A stretch of 5,712 bases of DNA. Source: Fidelibacterota bacterium (GTDB taxonomy: Bacteria > Fidelibacterota > Fidelibacteria > Fidelibacterales > DSDE01). Made by a program: the position numbers and the translations under genes. Under the pieces are notes generated by a model. That model worked only from the letters and a program-made list of their open reading frames with translations. It was not told the DNA's origin and did no database searches. This document shows, piece after piece, positions 1-5,668 of this stretch. How positions within the stretch are numbered: the stretch's first letter is position 1; every line of letters begins with the position of its first letter. Location of the stretch: NCBI GenBank assembly GCA_011049095.1, contig DSDE01000133.1:1-5712 (forward strand), written 5' to 3'.

Positions 1-70
1 GTATAATATTTATACACTTGCTGAGCGTTGAATAAATATACACACACATCAAAACCGCAATATATTAATA

Positions 71-115
71 ATCAATAGGATACGAGCTTTGCCACCTTTT
101 CTGGCAACAATTGAT
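71..115. terminator. Imperfect hairpin downstream of the minus-strand gene
   Basis: An inner perfect stem TTGCCA/TGGCAA (89-94 with 102-107, loop CCTTTTC) sits inside an outer perfect 6-bp pair ATCAAT/ATTGAT (71-76 with 110-115). It lies 34 bases beyond the stop codon of the minus-strand transpeptidase gene, where a 3' end would be expected. In the minus direction no T-run follows, so it is not a textbook intrinsic terminator; a T-rich stretch (116-126) is on the plus-strand side instead. It could be an mRNA 3' end stabiliser, a terminator for transcription entering from the left, or chance in AT-rich DNA. Confidence 0.25.
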
Positions 116-148
116 ATTTATTTTTTCCGAAAGCAATTTATGGAATAA

Positions 149-1405
149 TTAATTTTTATTGGGTATATGCTGAGCAATTTCGCTTAACTTGATCGGCTCA
201 TTTTTATCATCAATCTCGATAAGCAACAGATAGCCAAAGTGTTCATCAGGCAATTTTAGCAATGCATCTATGAGTTTTTGCTGTGCGCTTACTTTTCTTT
301 TTCCGGTGAAGCTGCCCCACCTTTCATACGTGGTCATACAGCCCAGGCTTGGCGTCATTGGATAGTATGGAGTGCCGCGGTAGTATTCTGGATTGATGGT
401 GGTGCCATGAATGATGATTTCTGCCCTGCCGGCTTCTCCGGCATACCACGCTTCATAAATTGGCAAATAGTTTTTCCATTCTGGCGGAAGGAAATCGTGG
501 TATAATTGGCGGCTCCAACGCTCTGTAATAGTTGTATCATGAAAAAAGACGGCTGGAGAAAGCTCAAATGGCAGCCCCGTAATAAAGGTAGGTGTTGGAC
601 CTATAAATACATTATCACTAAATGAGATTCCCTGGGCAGAAAAGAGTCCCTGCGGTGTGTTGCCGTTGGTGATGGTGCCTGGCAGATTGGACAGGCTGCG
701 GGCCAACACGGTAATAAACCATAGCCTGTCATCTTCTTGAACAAAGCTGCCGTCAGAGTTTTGGATGAGCAGCAGCCCTGGATAGTCGCGGTTTTTTCTA
801 AGAAACAAGAATAAGATCGGTGATTTGTATTTTTTGGCCAGTGTAAATAGCGGTTTAATATCCGGGCGTTTCATTGCCTGTCGTTCTTCTTCCAAAAGAA
901 GCCAGCGTATTTGTGGTGAATTCTGTAATTGGGTGTTGTGCTTCAAGATATTATTTAGCTTTGGATTTTCACCGGCCTGTCTGAGTGCGTAGATGGCCAT
1001 CGCCAGATTGCGGCTGTCGTGTGTTGTATTAGCCAGTTGCCAGATTTCCTCAGTAAATTGCCAGGGGTAAAGTTGGTAGCTCAGTTCTAATAGCGCCCTT
1101 TGGAAAGCAGAGCTATGAATAGGCGCTTCTTTCCATGCTTTGCTCAGAGCCGAATCAGCAGCAGATGGCCGGTAGTTTGTCAGACCCATTCCCCAGAAAG
1201 CTCCCATCCACTGGCTTTCTGTCGCTTTATGTAGTGGTGAATGCAAAGATAAAGTGATGGTGCCTTTGGTGAGATTTTCCCAAAAGATTTTGCGATTGGC
1301 TTTTGTTGTTCTTTCACTTTTTGGAAGATCCCCACAAGCGGTGAATAGCCCGGTCAGGATTATCAGTAAAATAGACAGCAAGCTCTTGTTTATTCTTATG
1401 TTCAT
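149..1405 (-). CDS. Lipoprotein with C-terminal YkuD-like L,D-transpeptidase domain
   Basis: The protein is probably a cell-envelope L,D-transpeptidase, an enzyme class that crosslinks or attaches proteins to peptidoglycan through a catalytic cysteine. With the start at 1405 it has 418 residues. The N-terminus MNIRINK is followed by a hydrophobic stretch and the lipobox LFTAC, giving lipidated Cys24. The middle is helical with no recognised domain. Residues about 230-400 look YkuD-like: a TPQGLF segment, then IIHGT with His333, then PSLGCMTT with Cys356. The usual SHGC is SLGC here, so the residue before Gly differs from most family members. The frame is open up to an ATG at 1477, preceded by GAGGAG 15 bases upstream, but that start gives a basic 31-residue leader before the hydrophobic core. 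I prefer 1405, although it has no visible ribosome site. The gene is transcribed divergently from a second L,D-transpeptidase. Family assignment rests on the short motif and is fairly likely; substrate is unknown. Confidence 0.78.
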   Translation of the reverse strand: MNIRINKSLLSILLIILTGLFTACGDLPKSERTTKANRKIFWENLTKGTITLSLHSPLHKATESQWMGAFWGMGLTNYRPSAADSALSKAWKEAPIHSSAFQRALLELSYQLYPWQFTEEIWQLANTTHDSRNLAMAIYALRQAGENPKLNNILKHNTQLQNSPQIRWLLLEEERQAMKRPDIKPLFTLAKKYKSPILFLFLRKNRDYPGLLLIQNSDGSFVQEDDRLWFITVLARSLSNLPGTITNGNTPQGLFSAQGISFSDNVFIGPTPTFITGLPFELSPAVFFHDTTITERWSRQLYHDFLPPEWKNYLPIYEAWYAGEAGRAEIIIHGTTINPEYYRGTPYYPMTPSLGCMTTYERWGSFTGKRKVSAQQKLIDALLKLPDEHFGYLLLIEIDDKNEPIKLSEIAQHIPNKN

Positions 1406-1548
1406 CAAATGTAAGTTACAAATCTTCAAGTTAATTGCAATAGAGTTTCCTCTTTTATTTTTGGATTTATATTTCATCGCCGATCACAATAGCTCCTCAG
1501 CTAAAATTTTCCTTCATTGAAGAATCTGGAATTTTCTTATATTACGCT
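1406..1548. promoter_or_regulatory. Divergent control region between two L,D-transpeptidase genes
   Basis: This AT-rich stretch separates the likely starts of the divergent genes; it shrinks to 71 bases if the minus-strand gene begins at 1477. On the plus strand TATATT (1538-1543) resembles a -10 box and lies only 5 bases before the ATG at 1549. TTGAAG (1517-1522) is a partial -35 match at a short 15-base spacing. TTGAAG overlaps a small palindrome CTTC-ATT-GAAG (1512-1522) that could be an operator half. No convincing -10/-35 pair was found for the minus-strand gene; AT-rich TATAAG and TATAAA boxes exist without good partners. The Bacteroidetes-type TAnnTTTG motif was not seen. Confidence 0.4.
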
Positions 1549-2193
1549 ATGTTTCGAAATGATCTGATTGACAGCAATGCAATAATTGAGTCACAGTCTC
1601 AGCAGATCCTCTTGCTTTCTGTTCCAGATATTTCCCGCTCTGATGCATTCTTGGAGGCTGCCGAATATAATGGAAGCCGTTGGTTAAGCTGGCTCGGCCC
1701 CATTCCTGCAAAAATCGGTCAAAATGGCTTTGGCAAGGAGCGAGAGGGCGATTTAAAGTCACCAGGCGGCATCTATTGCATCAACGGTGGATTTGGCTGG
1801 GGACGAGTTTCAGAGCCGCTGCGTATTCCCTGGCGCAAATCGCAATACAATGACTATTTCTTTGATGATCCAGATTCACCATACTACAATCAGTGGATTC
1901 GCACCGATGAAGCGCCGCTGAAGCTTGGGAACTCCTGGGAGAGACTCCATATTCCCCAATATAAATTTTCCATCTGCTTCGATTTTAATAAAGATAATCA
2001 GCCTGGGCTCGGCTCTGCTATTTTTCTCCATGTCTGGAAAGGTCCCCATTTGCCCACTGCCGGCTGCACCGCCATTCCAGAGTCGGCGATGATTCACATT
2101 GTGCATAGGCTTGACGCCGAACGAAATCCTATCATCATTCAGGCAGAATCAACCCAGATTCAAGCGCTGCGTAATAAGTTAAGCTTGGTTTAA
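1549..2193 (+). CDS. YkuD-family L,D-transpeptidase-like protein (COG3786 type)
   Basis: This 214-residue protein resembles the COG3786 branch of the YkuD/ErfK L,D-transpeptidase superfamily, which acts on peptidoglycan stem peptides using a cysteine nucleophile. The family's typical strand is visible as IGQNGFGKEREGDLKSPGGI (residues 56-75), matching the usual G-x-x-G...K-x-E-G-D-x-x-T/S-P-x-G-I/F pattern. The active site is IFLHVW (His161) followed by LPTAGCTAIPE (Cys173), with the characteristic PTAGC in place of SHGC. No signal peptide or lipobox is present; the first 30 residues are only mildly hydrophobic, and no ATG, GTG or TTG codon lies upstream in frame before the stop at 1441-1443. 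Export is therefore unexplained. No Shine-Dalgarno site precedes the ATG, unlike the next three genes, which fits a leaderless message from the adjacent TATATT. It ends 47 bases before the hydrolase gene and may head the same transcript. Confidence 0.88.
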   Translation: MFRNDLIDSNAIIESQSQQILLLSVPDISRSDAFLEAAEYNGSRWLSWLGPIPAKIGQNGFGKEREGDLKSPGGIYCINGGFGWGRVSEPLRIPWRKSQYNDYFFDDPDSPYYNQWIRTDEAPLKLGNSWERLHIPQYKFSICFDFNKDNQPGLGSAIFLHVWKGPHLPTAGCTAIPESAMIHIVHRLDAERNPIIIQAESTQIQALRNKLSLV

Positions 2194-2228
2194 TGTAAAT
2201 CTGCTTTTAAGCGTATCTATGAAAAAAT

Positions 2229-2234
2229 AGGAGG
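2229..2234 (+). promoter_or_regulatory. Strong Shine-Dalgarno site AGGAGG
   Basis: A perfect AGGAGG lies 6 bases before the ATG at 2241 and fixes the start of the lipoprotein hydrolase. It is the strongest ribosome site in the window. A three-codon reading frame ATG-AAA-AAA-TAG (2219-2230) ends inside it, probably by chance. Confidence 0.85.
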
Positions 2235-2240
2235 AATAAA

Positions 2241-3464
2241 ATGAAAACAGATAAAAAATTAGTTCGCCAGATTAGCATAGCCTTGCTTGTCGCCTTAGCT
2301 TTTGCATTTTCTGCATGCGAGCAGGAGAACGACGACCAGGAGAAGCGGGGTGATATCGTCTATAAGGGTACCTTGATGGCTTTAAATTTCGGTATGATTG
2401 AAAGTCAAATCGAAAATTTTGATATTCCCGAAGCTTTTGAATTTCAGTATGGCGTCACGGTAAATCGCATTCATTATTTGACAGAAGATGAAAATGGCGA
2501 ATTGCATAAGGCCAGCGGCGCCCTCTATGCACCGGTGGATGCCAATACTTTTATGCCGGTAACGGAGGCGTTTCCCCTTTTAAGCATTCAGCACGGCACC
2601 CAGACTCATCGCGATAGTGTGGCTTCTATGGGCCTGATGAATGCCCCTGAGGCGATTTTAGGCGTGATTGCCGGAATGAGCGGCTATCTTACGGTGATTC
2701 CTGATTACATGGGACTAGGCGTTTCCGAAAGAATGCACCCCTACATACACGCGGAGCTCACAGCTAACGTGGTCATTGATATGTTGAGAGCAGCCCGTAA
2801 TTATTGCGATGAGGGGAATATTTCACTCAGTGATAAGCTCTTGCTCACGGGCTATTCAGAAGGTGGTTATGCCACCCTGGCTGCTCAGAAATATATCGAA
2901 CTTTACTACGATGACGAATTTTCCATCACAGGCTCAGTTCCCATGGCCGGGCCTTACAATCTGGAATGGTCAACCGATTATCTCCTGCGGAAAGAGCGCT
3001 TCAACAATGCCTACTATTTCGGCTATCTTGTGGCGGCTTATAATGATATTTATGCCTGGGATATGCTGGCTGAAATTTTTAAATCGCCCTATGCCCAGCG
3101 AATTCCAACGCTTTTTGATGGCAGCAAGGGCGGCAAATATATTAATTCTCAGCTTACACCTGTTTTGGCCGATCTCTTCAATGCCGATTTTCTCAGCTCT
3201 TATCTGGGTGATGGTCAGTCGGAGATGAAAGCAGCGCTGCGGGAAAACTCGCTATTAAATTTCACGCCCCAAGCGCCTATCCTCCTTATCCACAGTAATG
3301 GCGATCAAGATGTGCCTTACGAAAATTCGGTGCAGGCCAAAGAATATTTTGAAAGTAAGGGCGCTGATGTAGAGCTGATTAGCATAGCTGGGCTGACACA
3401 TTTCGAAGCGGCTCTGGTGGCATATCCAGCGGCTTTAGTCTGGCTGAAAACGCTTTTAGATTGA
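2241..3464 (+). CDS. Lipoprotein alpha/beta-hydrolase, secretory lipase/esterase-like
   Basis: This is a 407-residue serine hydrolase of the alpha/beta fold, expected to cleave carboxylic esters (or less likely peptides) outside the cytoplasm. A basic N-terminus and hydrophobic core lead to the lipobox AFSAC, making Cys26 the lipidated residue; the acidic stretch EQENDD follows, as in some surface-exported Bacteroidetes lipoproteins. The core shows SIQHGTQ (115-121, possible oxyanion-hole region), IPDYMGLG (153-160), a segment common in secretory lipases and related esterases, the nucleophile elbow GYSEGG with Ser206, HSNGDQDVP with probable catalytic Asp355, and GLTHFEA with probable catalytic His387. 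The triad order Ser-Asp-His is complete. Residues about 240-330 form an insertion between Ser and Asp that would serve as lid or cap. The start is fixed by AGGAGG. The Ntn hydrolase gene begins 10 bases after the stop, implying co-translation. It could also be annotated as a prolyl-oligopeptidase-like protein; substrate is unknown. Confidence 0.9.
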   Translation: MKTDKKLVRQISIALLVALAFAFSACEQENDDQEKRGDIVYKGTLMALNFGMIESQIENFDIPEAFEFQYGVTVNRIHYLTEDENGELHKASGALYAPVDANTFMPVTEAFPLLSIQHGTQTHRDSVASMGLMNAPEAILGVIAGMSGYLTVIPDYMGLGVSERMHPYIHAELTANVVIDMLRAARNYCDEGNISLSDKLLLTGYSEGGYATLAAQKYIELYYDDEFSITGSVPMAGPYNLEWSTDYLLRKERFNNAYYFGYLVAAYNDIYAWDMLAEIFKSPYAQRIPTLFDGSKGGKYINSQLTPVLADLFNADFLSSYLGDGQSEMKAALRENSLLNFTPQAPILLIHSNGDQDVPYENSVQAKEYFESKGADVELISIAGLTHFEAALVAYPAALVWLKTLLD

Positions 3465-3474
3465 AAGGAATTTT

Positions 3475-4692
3475 ATGAAAAGACTCATTCTACTGGCGCT
3501 TATCCCATTTATCCTTTATCCCTGCACATCGGCAATCATATCGGGAAAGGCCACGATTGATGGCCGGCCATTGCTCTGGAAACACAGGGATACAGATGAG
3601 CTTGAGAATAAAGCTGTTTATGTGGCTGAAGCCGGAAAATTGGCCTATATCGGCATCGCCAATCACTCCGATTCCTTGAATCAGGAAATCTGGATGGGCA
3701 GCAATGAAGCTGGTTTCAGCATTATGAATACTGCCAGCTACAATCTGAATATTGGTGAAAAAGCCGATGTCCCCGATGATCAGGAAGGCCTTTTTATGCG
3801 GCAGGCTCTGGAGAAATGCCGCAATTTAGCCGATTTTGAGAATATGCTGGAAGCGACTAAAGGTGAGCGGGGGGTGGCCGCCAATTTTGGCGTTATTGAT
3901 GCCCAGGGTGGCGCTGCTTATTATGAAACCGGCTGCCACAGCTATGTGAAATATGATGCCAATGACCCGATGACCGCTCCGGAGGGCTATCTCATTCGCA
4001 CAAATTTCAGCCAAAGCGGTCAGCCAAATGCCGGATATGGATACATTCGTTATACCAGCACATCCAATCTCTTTTTTCAGAAAATGAGAGGGGGGAAGCT
4101 CTCTGCAAATTTTCTCATTTTAGAAGCTAGCCGCAATCTCAATCACAGTTTGCTGCAGCAAGACTTGAGGAAAATGCCGCCGTCAAATGATGCCCTCACC
4201 CCTCATTATGTTCTCTTTCGCGATTATGTGGTGCGCCATAATTCTGCATCGGTTTTGGTTGTCCGCGGTGTGAAAAAAGATGAAAACCCGGAACTCAGCG
4301 CCCTTTACTACCTTCCCGGTTGGTCCCTCAGCGCTTTGACCATTCCCCTCTGGGTTGCTCTAGGAGAAAATTTTCCCGATGAGATCAAAAGCAAATCTTC
4401 CGCTGAGCCGCCTATTCTCAATCAAAAAGCGCTTTTACTAAAGAAATTATGCTATCCCGTGACAGCAGGCAGCGGTGAGAGCTATCTGAATCTTAGCCCC
4501 CTTATCAATGTTCAAAATGGCGGTTTTGACCGCAAAATTCGTGAAGGCGACCAGCTCATTCTCAATAACATTGAAGCGCTGCTGCTATCTTTTTACGATA
4601 AGCAGAAGCTGAATCACCGAGACATTCAAAAGTTTTATAAATGGTACATTCCTTTTGTGCTGGATTTTTATGCACAGGGAAATACTCAATAA
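3475..4692 (+). CDS. Exported Ntn hydrolase, C45/choloylglycine hydrolase-like
   Basis: The 405-residue protein belongs to the N-terminal-nucleophile cysteine hydrolases that cleave linear amide bonds (acyltransferase C45, penicillin V acylase, bile salt hydrolase and C69 dipeptidase relatives). A short hydrophobic leader MKRLILLALIPFILYP ends directly before Cys17, which should become the N-terminal nucleophile. The following CTSAIISGKATIDGRPLLWK aligns with the C-T-T...G-K-x-A-x-x-D-G start of C69/PVA enzymes. Asp39 in KHRDTD, Asn85 in GFSIMNTAS, Asn177 in IRTNFS and Arg264 in SVLVVRG sit where the conserved Asp, two Asn and Arg of bile salt hydrolase-type enzymes are expected; the first family Arg appears as Lys36. 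ANFGVIDAQGGAAYYE (136-151) is the typical strand pair. AAGGA lies 5 bases before the ATG, supporting the start. The leader has neither AXA nor a good lipobox before Cys17. Fold assignment is confident; whether it cuts a bile salt, acyl-amino acid, antibiotic or peptide cannot be told. Confidence 0.87.
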   Translation: MKRLILLALIPFILYPCTSAIISGKATIDGRPLLWKHRDTDELENKAVYVAEAGKLAYIGIANHSDSLNQEIWMGSNEAGFSIMNTASYNLNIGEKADVPDDQEGLFMRQALEKCRNLADFENMLEATKGERGVAANFGVIDAQGGAAYYETGCHSYVKYDANDPMTAPEGYLIRTNFSQSGQPNAGYGYIRYTSTSNLFFQKMRGGKLSANFLILEASRNLNHSLLQQDLRKMPPSNDALTPHYVLFRDYVVRHNSASVLVVRGVKKDENPELSALYYLPGWSLSALTIPLWVALGENFPDEIKSKSSAEPPILNQKALLLKKLCYPVTAGSGESYLNLSPLINVQNGGFDRKIREGDQLILNNIEALLLSFYDKQKLNHRDIQKFYKWYIPFVLDFYAQGNTQ

Positions 4693-4713
4693 TCTAAACT
4701 CAAAGGAATAATT

Positions 4714-5136
4714 ATGATTATTGCAGTTGATTTTGATGGTACAATCGTTGAGCATCGCTATCCTGAGATTGGAAAAGAAAAGCTGTTTGCATTCGAGACG
4801 CTGCTGTCCCTGCAAAAGCAAAAACACAAACTGATTTTATGGACCTACCGCGCCGGTAAAGAGCTGGATGAAGCGCTATCTTTTTGTAAAGAGAACGGGC
4901 TGACTTTCTACGCCGTCAATGCCAATTCACCAGGCGAAAAATATGTTGAGGGAAAAATAAGCCGGAAAATTTACGCCGATCTCTACATTGATGACCGCAA
5001 TATCGGCGGTTTCCCTGGCTGGGGCGAAATCTGGAATATGATCAATCCCGACTCAGTCAAAGACCATTCCGAGCTTTCGCGTACATTGCGCCGAAATAAA
5101 AAGGGCGGTTTTTTCTCCAAAATCTTTAAATCCTGA
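4714..5136 (+). CDS. Small HAD-superfamily hydrolase, BT0820-like
   Basis: The 140-residue protein is a minimal haloacid dehalogenase-type phosphatase fold without a cap domain. Motif I is VDFDGTIV with Asp6 (nucleophile) and Asp8 (acid/base); motif II is LILWTYR with Thr44; a basic GKISRK region (80-85) supplies the motif III lysine, likely Lys85; motif IV is YIDDRN with Asp93 and Asp94 for magnesium. Length and the ADLYIDDRNIGG ending match the small Bacteroidetes family typified by the structurally solved BT0820 (family recall, not searched). No signal peptide is present, so it is cytoplasmic and would act on a small phosphorylated substrate, unknown. AAAGGA lies 6 bases before the ATG. 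The C-terminal tail RRNKKGGFFSKIFKS is basic and hydrophobic and could touch the membrane. It follows the Ntn hydrolase by 21 bases, as last gene of the likely operon, and its stop codon lies inside a hairpin. Confidence 0.9.
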   Translation: MIIAVDFDGTIVEHRYPEIGKEKLFAFETLLSLQKQKHKLILWTYRAGKELDEALSFCKENGLTFYAVNANSPGEKYVEGKISRKIYADLYIDDRNIGGFPGWGEIWNMINPDSVKDHSELSRTLRRNKKGGFFSKIFKS

Positions 5137-5170
5137 GTCGCTCAGATTTTCCGGCAAAACATTTTTTTTT
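5128..5170 (+). terminator. Intrinsic terminator candidate at operon end
   Basis: CTGAG-TCG-CTCAG (5133-5145) is a perfect 5-bp stem; after one bulged C (5132) it continues with AAAT/ATTT (5128-5131 with 5146-5149). The stop codon TGA of the HAD gene (5134-5136) is inside the left arm. ATTTT follows immediately and a run of nine T lies at 5162-5170. The stem is short and the long T-run is detached by about 12 bases, so termination strength is uncertain. Position at the end of a gene string supports the call. Confidence 0.5.
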
Positions 5171-5240
5171 GAATCGATGAATGAGCAAATGGGGTCATCT
5201 AAAAAAATGATATGGAGGCTAATGGCTAGATAATAGGGAT

Positions 5241-5264
5241 AGCTTAGAGGCAAATTGCTAAGCT
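5241..5264. repeat. Perfect 7-bp inverted repeat AGCTTAG/CTAAGCT
   Basis: AGCTTAG (5241-5247) and CTAAGCT (5258-5264) pair perfectly around a 10-base loop. No T-run follows. The right arm ends on the first base of TTGACA (5264-5269), a perfect -35-like hexamer, but the matching -10 position (TAAGTT, 5287-5292) is poor. It may be an operator-like palindrome or chance. Confidence 0.35.
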
Positions 5265-5495
5265 TGACAGCTCTACACCCTTTTGGTAAGTTCTTTGGCA
5301 CATCTGTCCAAAATAAATTCTACCATCGATAAATTAGATTATACTGGCTGATTTAATCTGGGCCTTCACAAATTTGGGAAAAAGATGATTGTGTTTGAAG
5401 GTGGAAAAGAGACGTGGCGCGATGATGAGCACAAAAAAGCCTACGATTGATTTTTGCTTGTACAGAGCTTATTCTATCCCAAATCCCGCTTTCCA

Positions 5496-5536
5496 TCCCG
5501 ATTGGTCGGGACCTTCGGGCAGAATCTTCCCCGACC
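5496..5536. repeat. Two competing GC-rich hairpins, REP-like
   Basis: TCCCGA-TTGG-TCGGGA (5496-5511) is a perfect 6-bp stem with a tetraloop. GGTCGGG (5504-5510) also pairs perfectly with CCCGACC (5530-5536) across 19 bases, so the two stems exclude each other. The intervening CCTTCGGG holds a C-TTCG-G tetraloop signature. A TCCCGAT...ATCGGGA-type palindrome followed by CCTTCGG resembles interspersed repeats I recall from several FCB-group genomes; that similarity is from memory and not searched. Confidence 0.55.
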
Positions 5537-5560
5537 CAGTGAAAGAATATTTCACAGGGT
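5534..5560. repeat. Long hairpin with 10 paired bases and one A-A mismatch
   Basis: ACCC-A-GTGAAA (5534-5544) faces TTTCAC-A-GGGT (5550-5560) around the loop GAATA. All ten outer and inner positions pair; only 5538/5556 is an A-A mismatch. It is the most stable inverted repeat in the window and touches the neighbouring repeats on both sides: its left arm overlaps the CCCGACC arm of the preceding hairpin, and the direct repeat begins at 5561. Confidence 0.65.
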
Positions 5561-5620
5561 GTGCGGTCACTGATACGTCAGCCAACGGACGAAGTGCGGT
5601 CACTGAGCGGAGTGGAAGTC
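5561..5620. repeat. Direct repeat GTGCGGTCACTGA, two degenerate REP-like units
   Basis: GTGCGGTCACTGA occurs exactly at 5561-5573 and 5594-5606, a 33-base period. After the shared part, the second unit reads GCGGAGTGGAAGTC and the first reaches GGACGAAGTG after about 11 extra bases. Both look like variants of a CTGAGCGGAGTCGAAGTG-type element, which I recall as a common intergenic repeat in many bacteria. Short self-pairings CTGA-TACG-TCAG (5570-5581) and CACT-GAGCGG-AGTG (5601-5614) occur inside. Confidence 0.6.
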
Positions 5621-5668
5621 TTGCTTGCTTTGGTCTTTTCCGTTCTAATCTTTTAATCCGTTGCAAAT

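Noticed and set aside
1..15. AT-rich palindrome GTATAA-TAT-TTATAC at the window edge, as an origin or attachment site
   Set aside because: It is a single short AT palindrome without iterons, DnaA boxes or a neighbouring integrase or initiator gene.
4585..4827. 80-codon minus-strand frame across the junction of the Ntn hydrolase and HAD genes
   Set aside because: It is a shadow of two well-supported plus-strand genes.
5042..5233. Plus-strand frame continuing in the +1 phase from the end of the HAD gene, with an 18-codon ATG frame at 5177-5233
   Set aside because: There is no start codon until 5177 and the peptide has no recognisable similarity. A frameshift extension of the HAD protein is not needed, since its length already matches the family.
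5264..5292. Perfect TTGACA with TAAGTT 17 bases downstream as a promoter
   Set aside because: The -10 box matches only three of six positions and no credible gene follows.
5053..5301. 82-codon minus-strand frame overlapping the 3' end of the HAD gene
   Set aside because: It covers the terminator and T-run in antisense, shows no motif and has no supporting promoter or ribosome site.
5561..5606. CRISPR-like array
   Set aside because: There are only two copies of 13 bp, the spacing is short, and no cas gene is in view.
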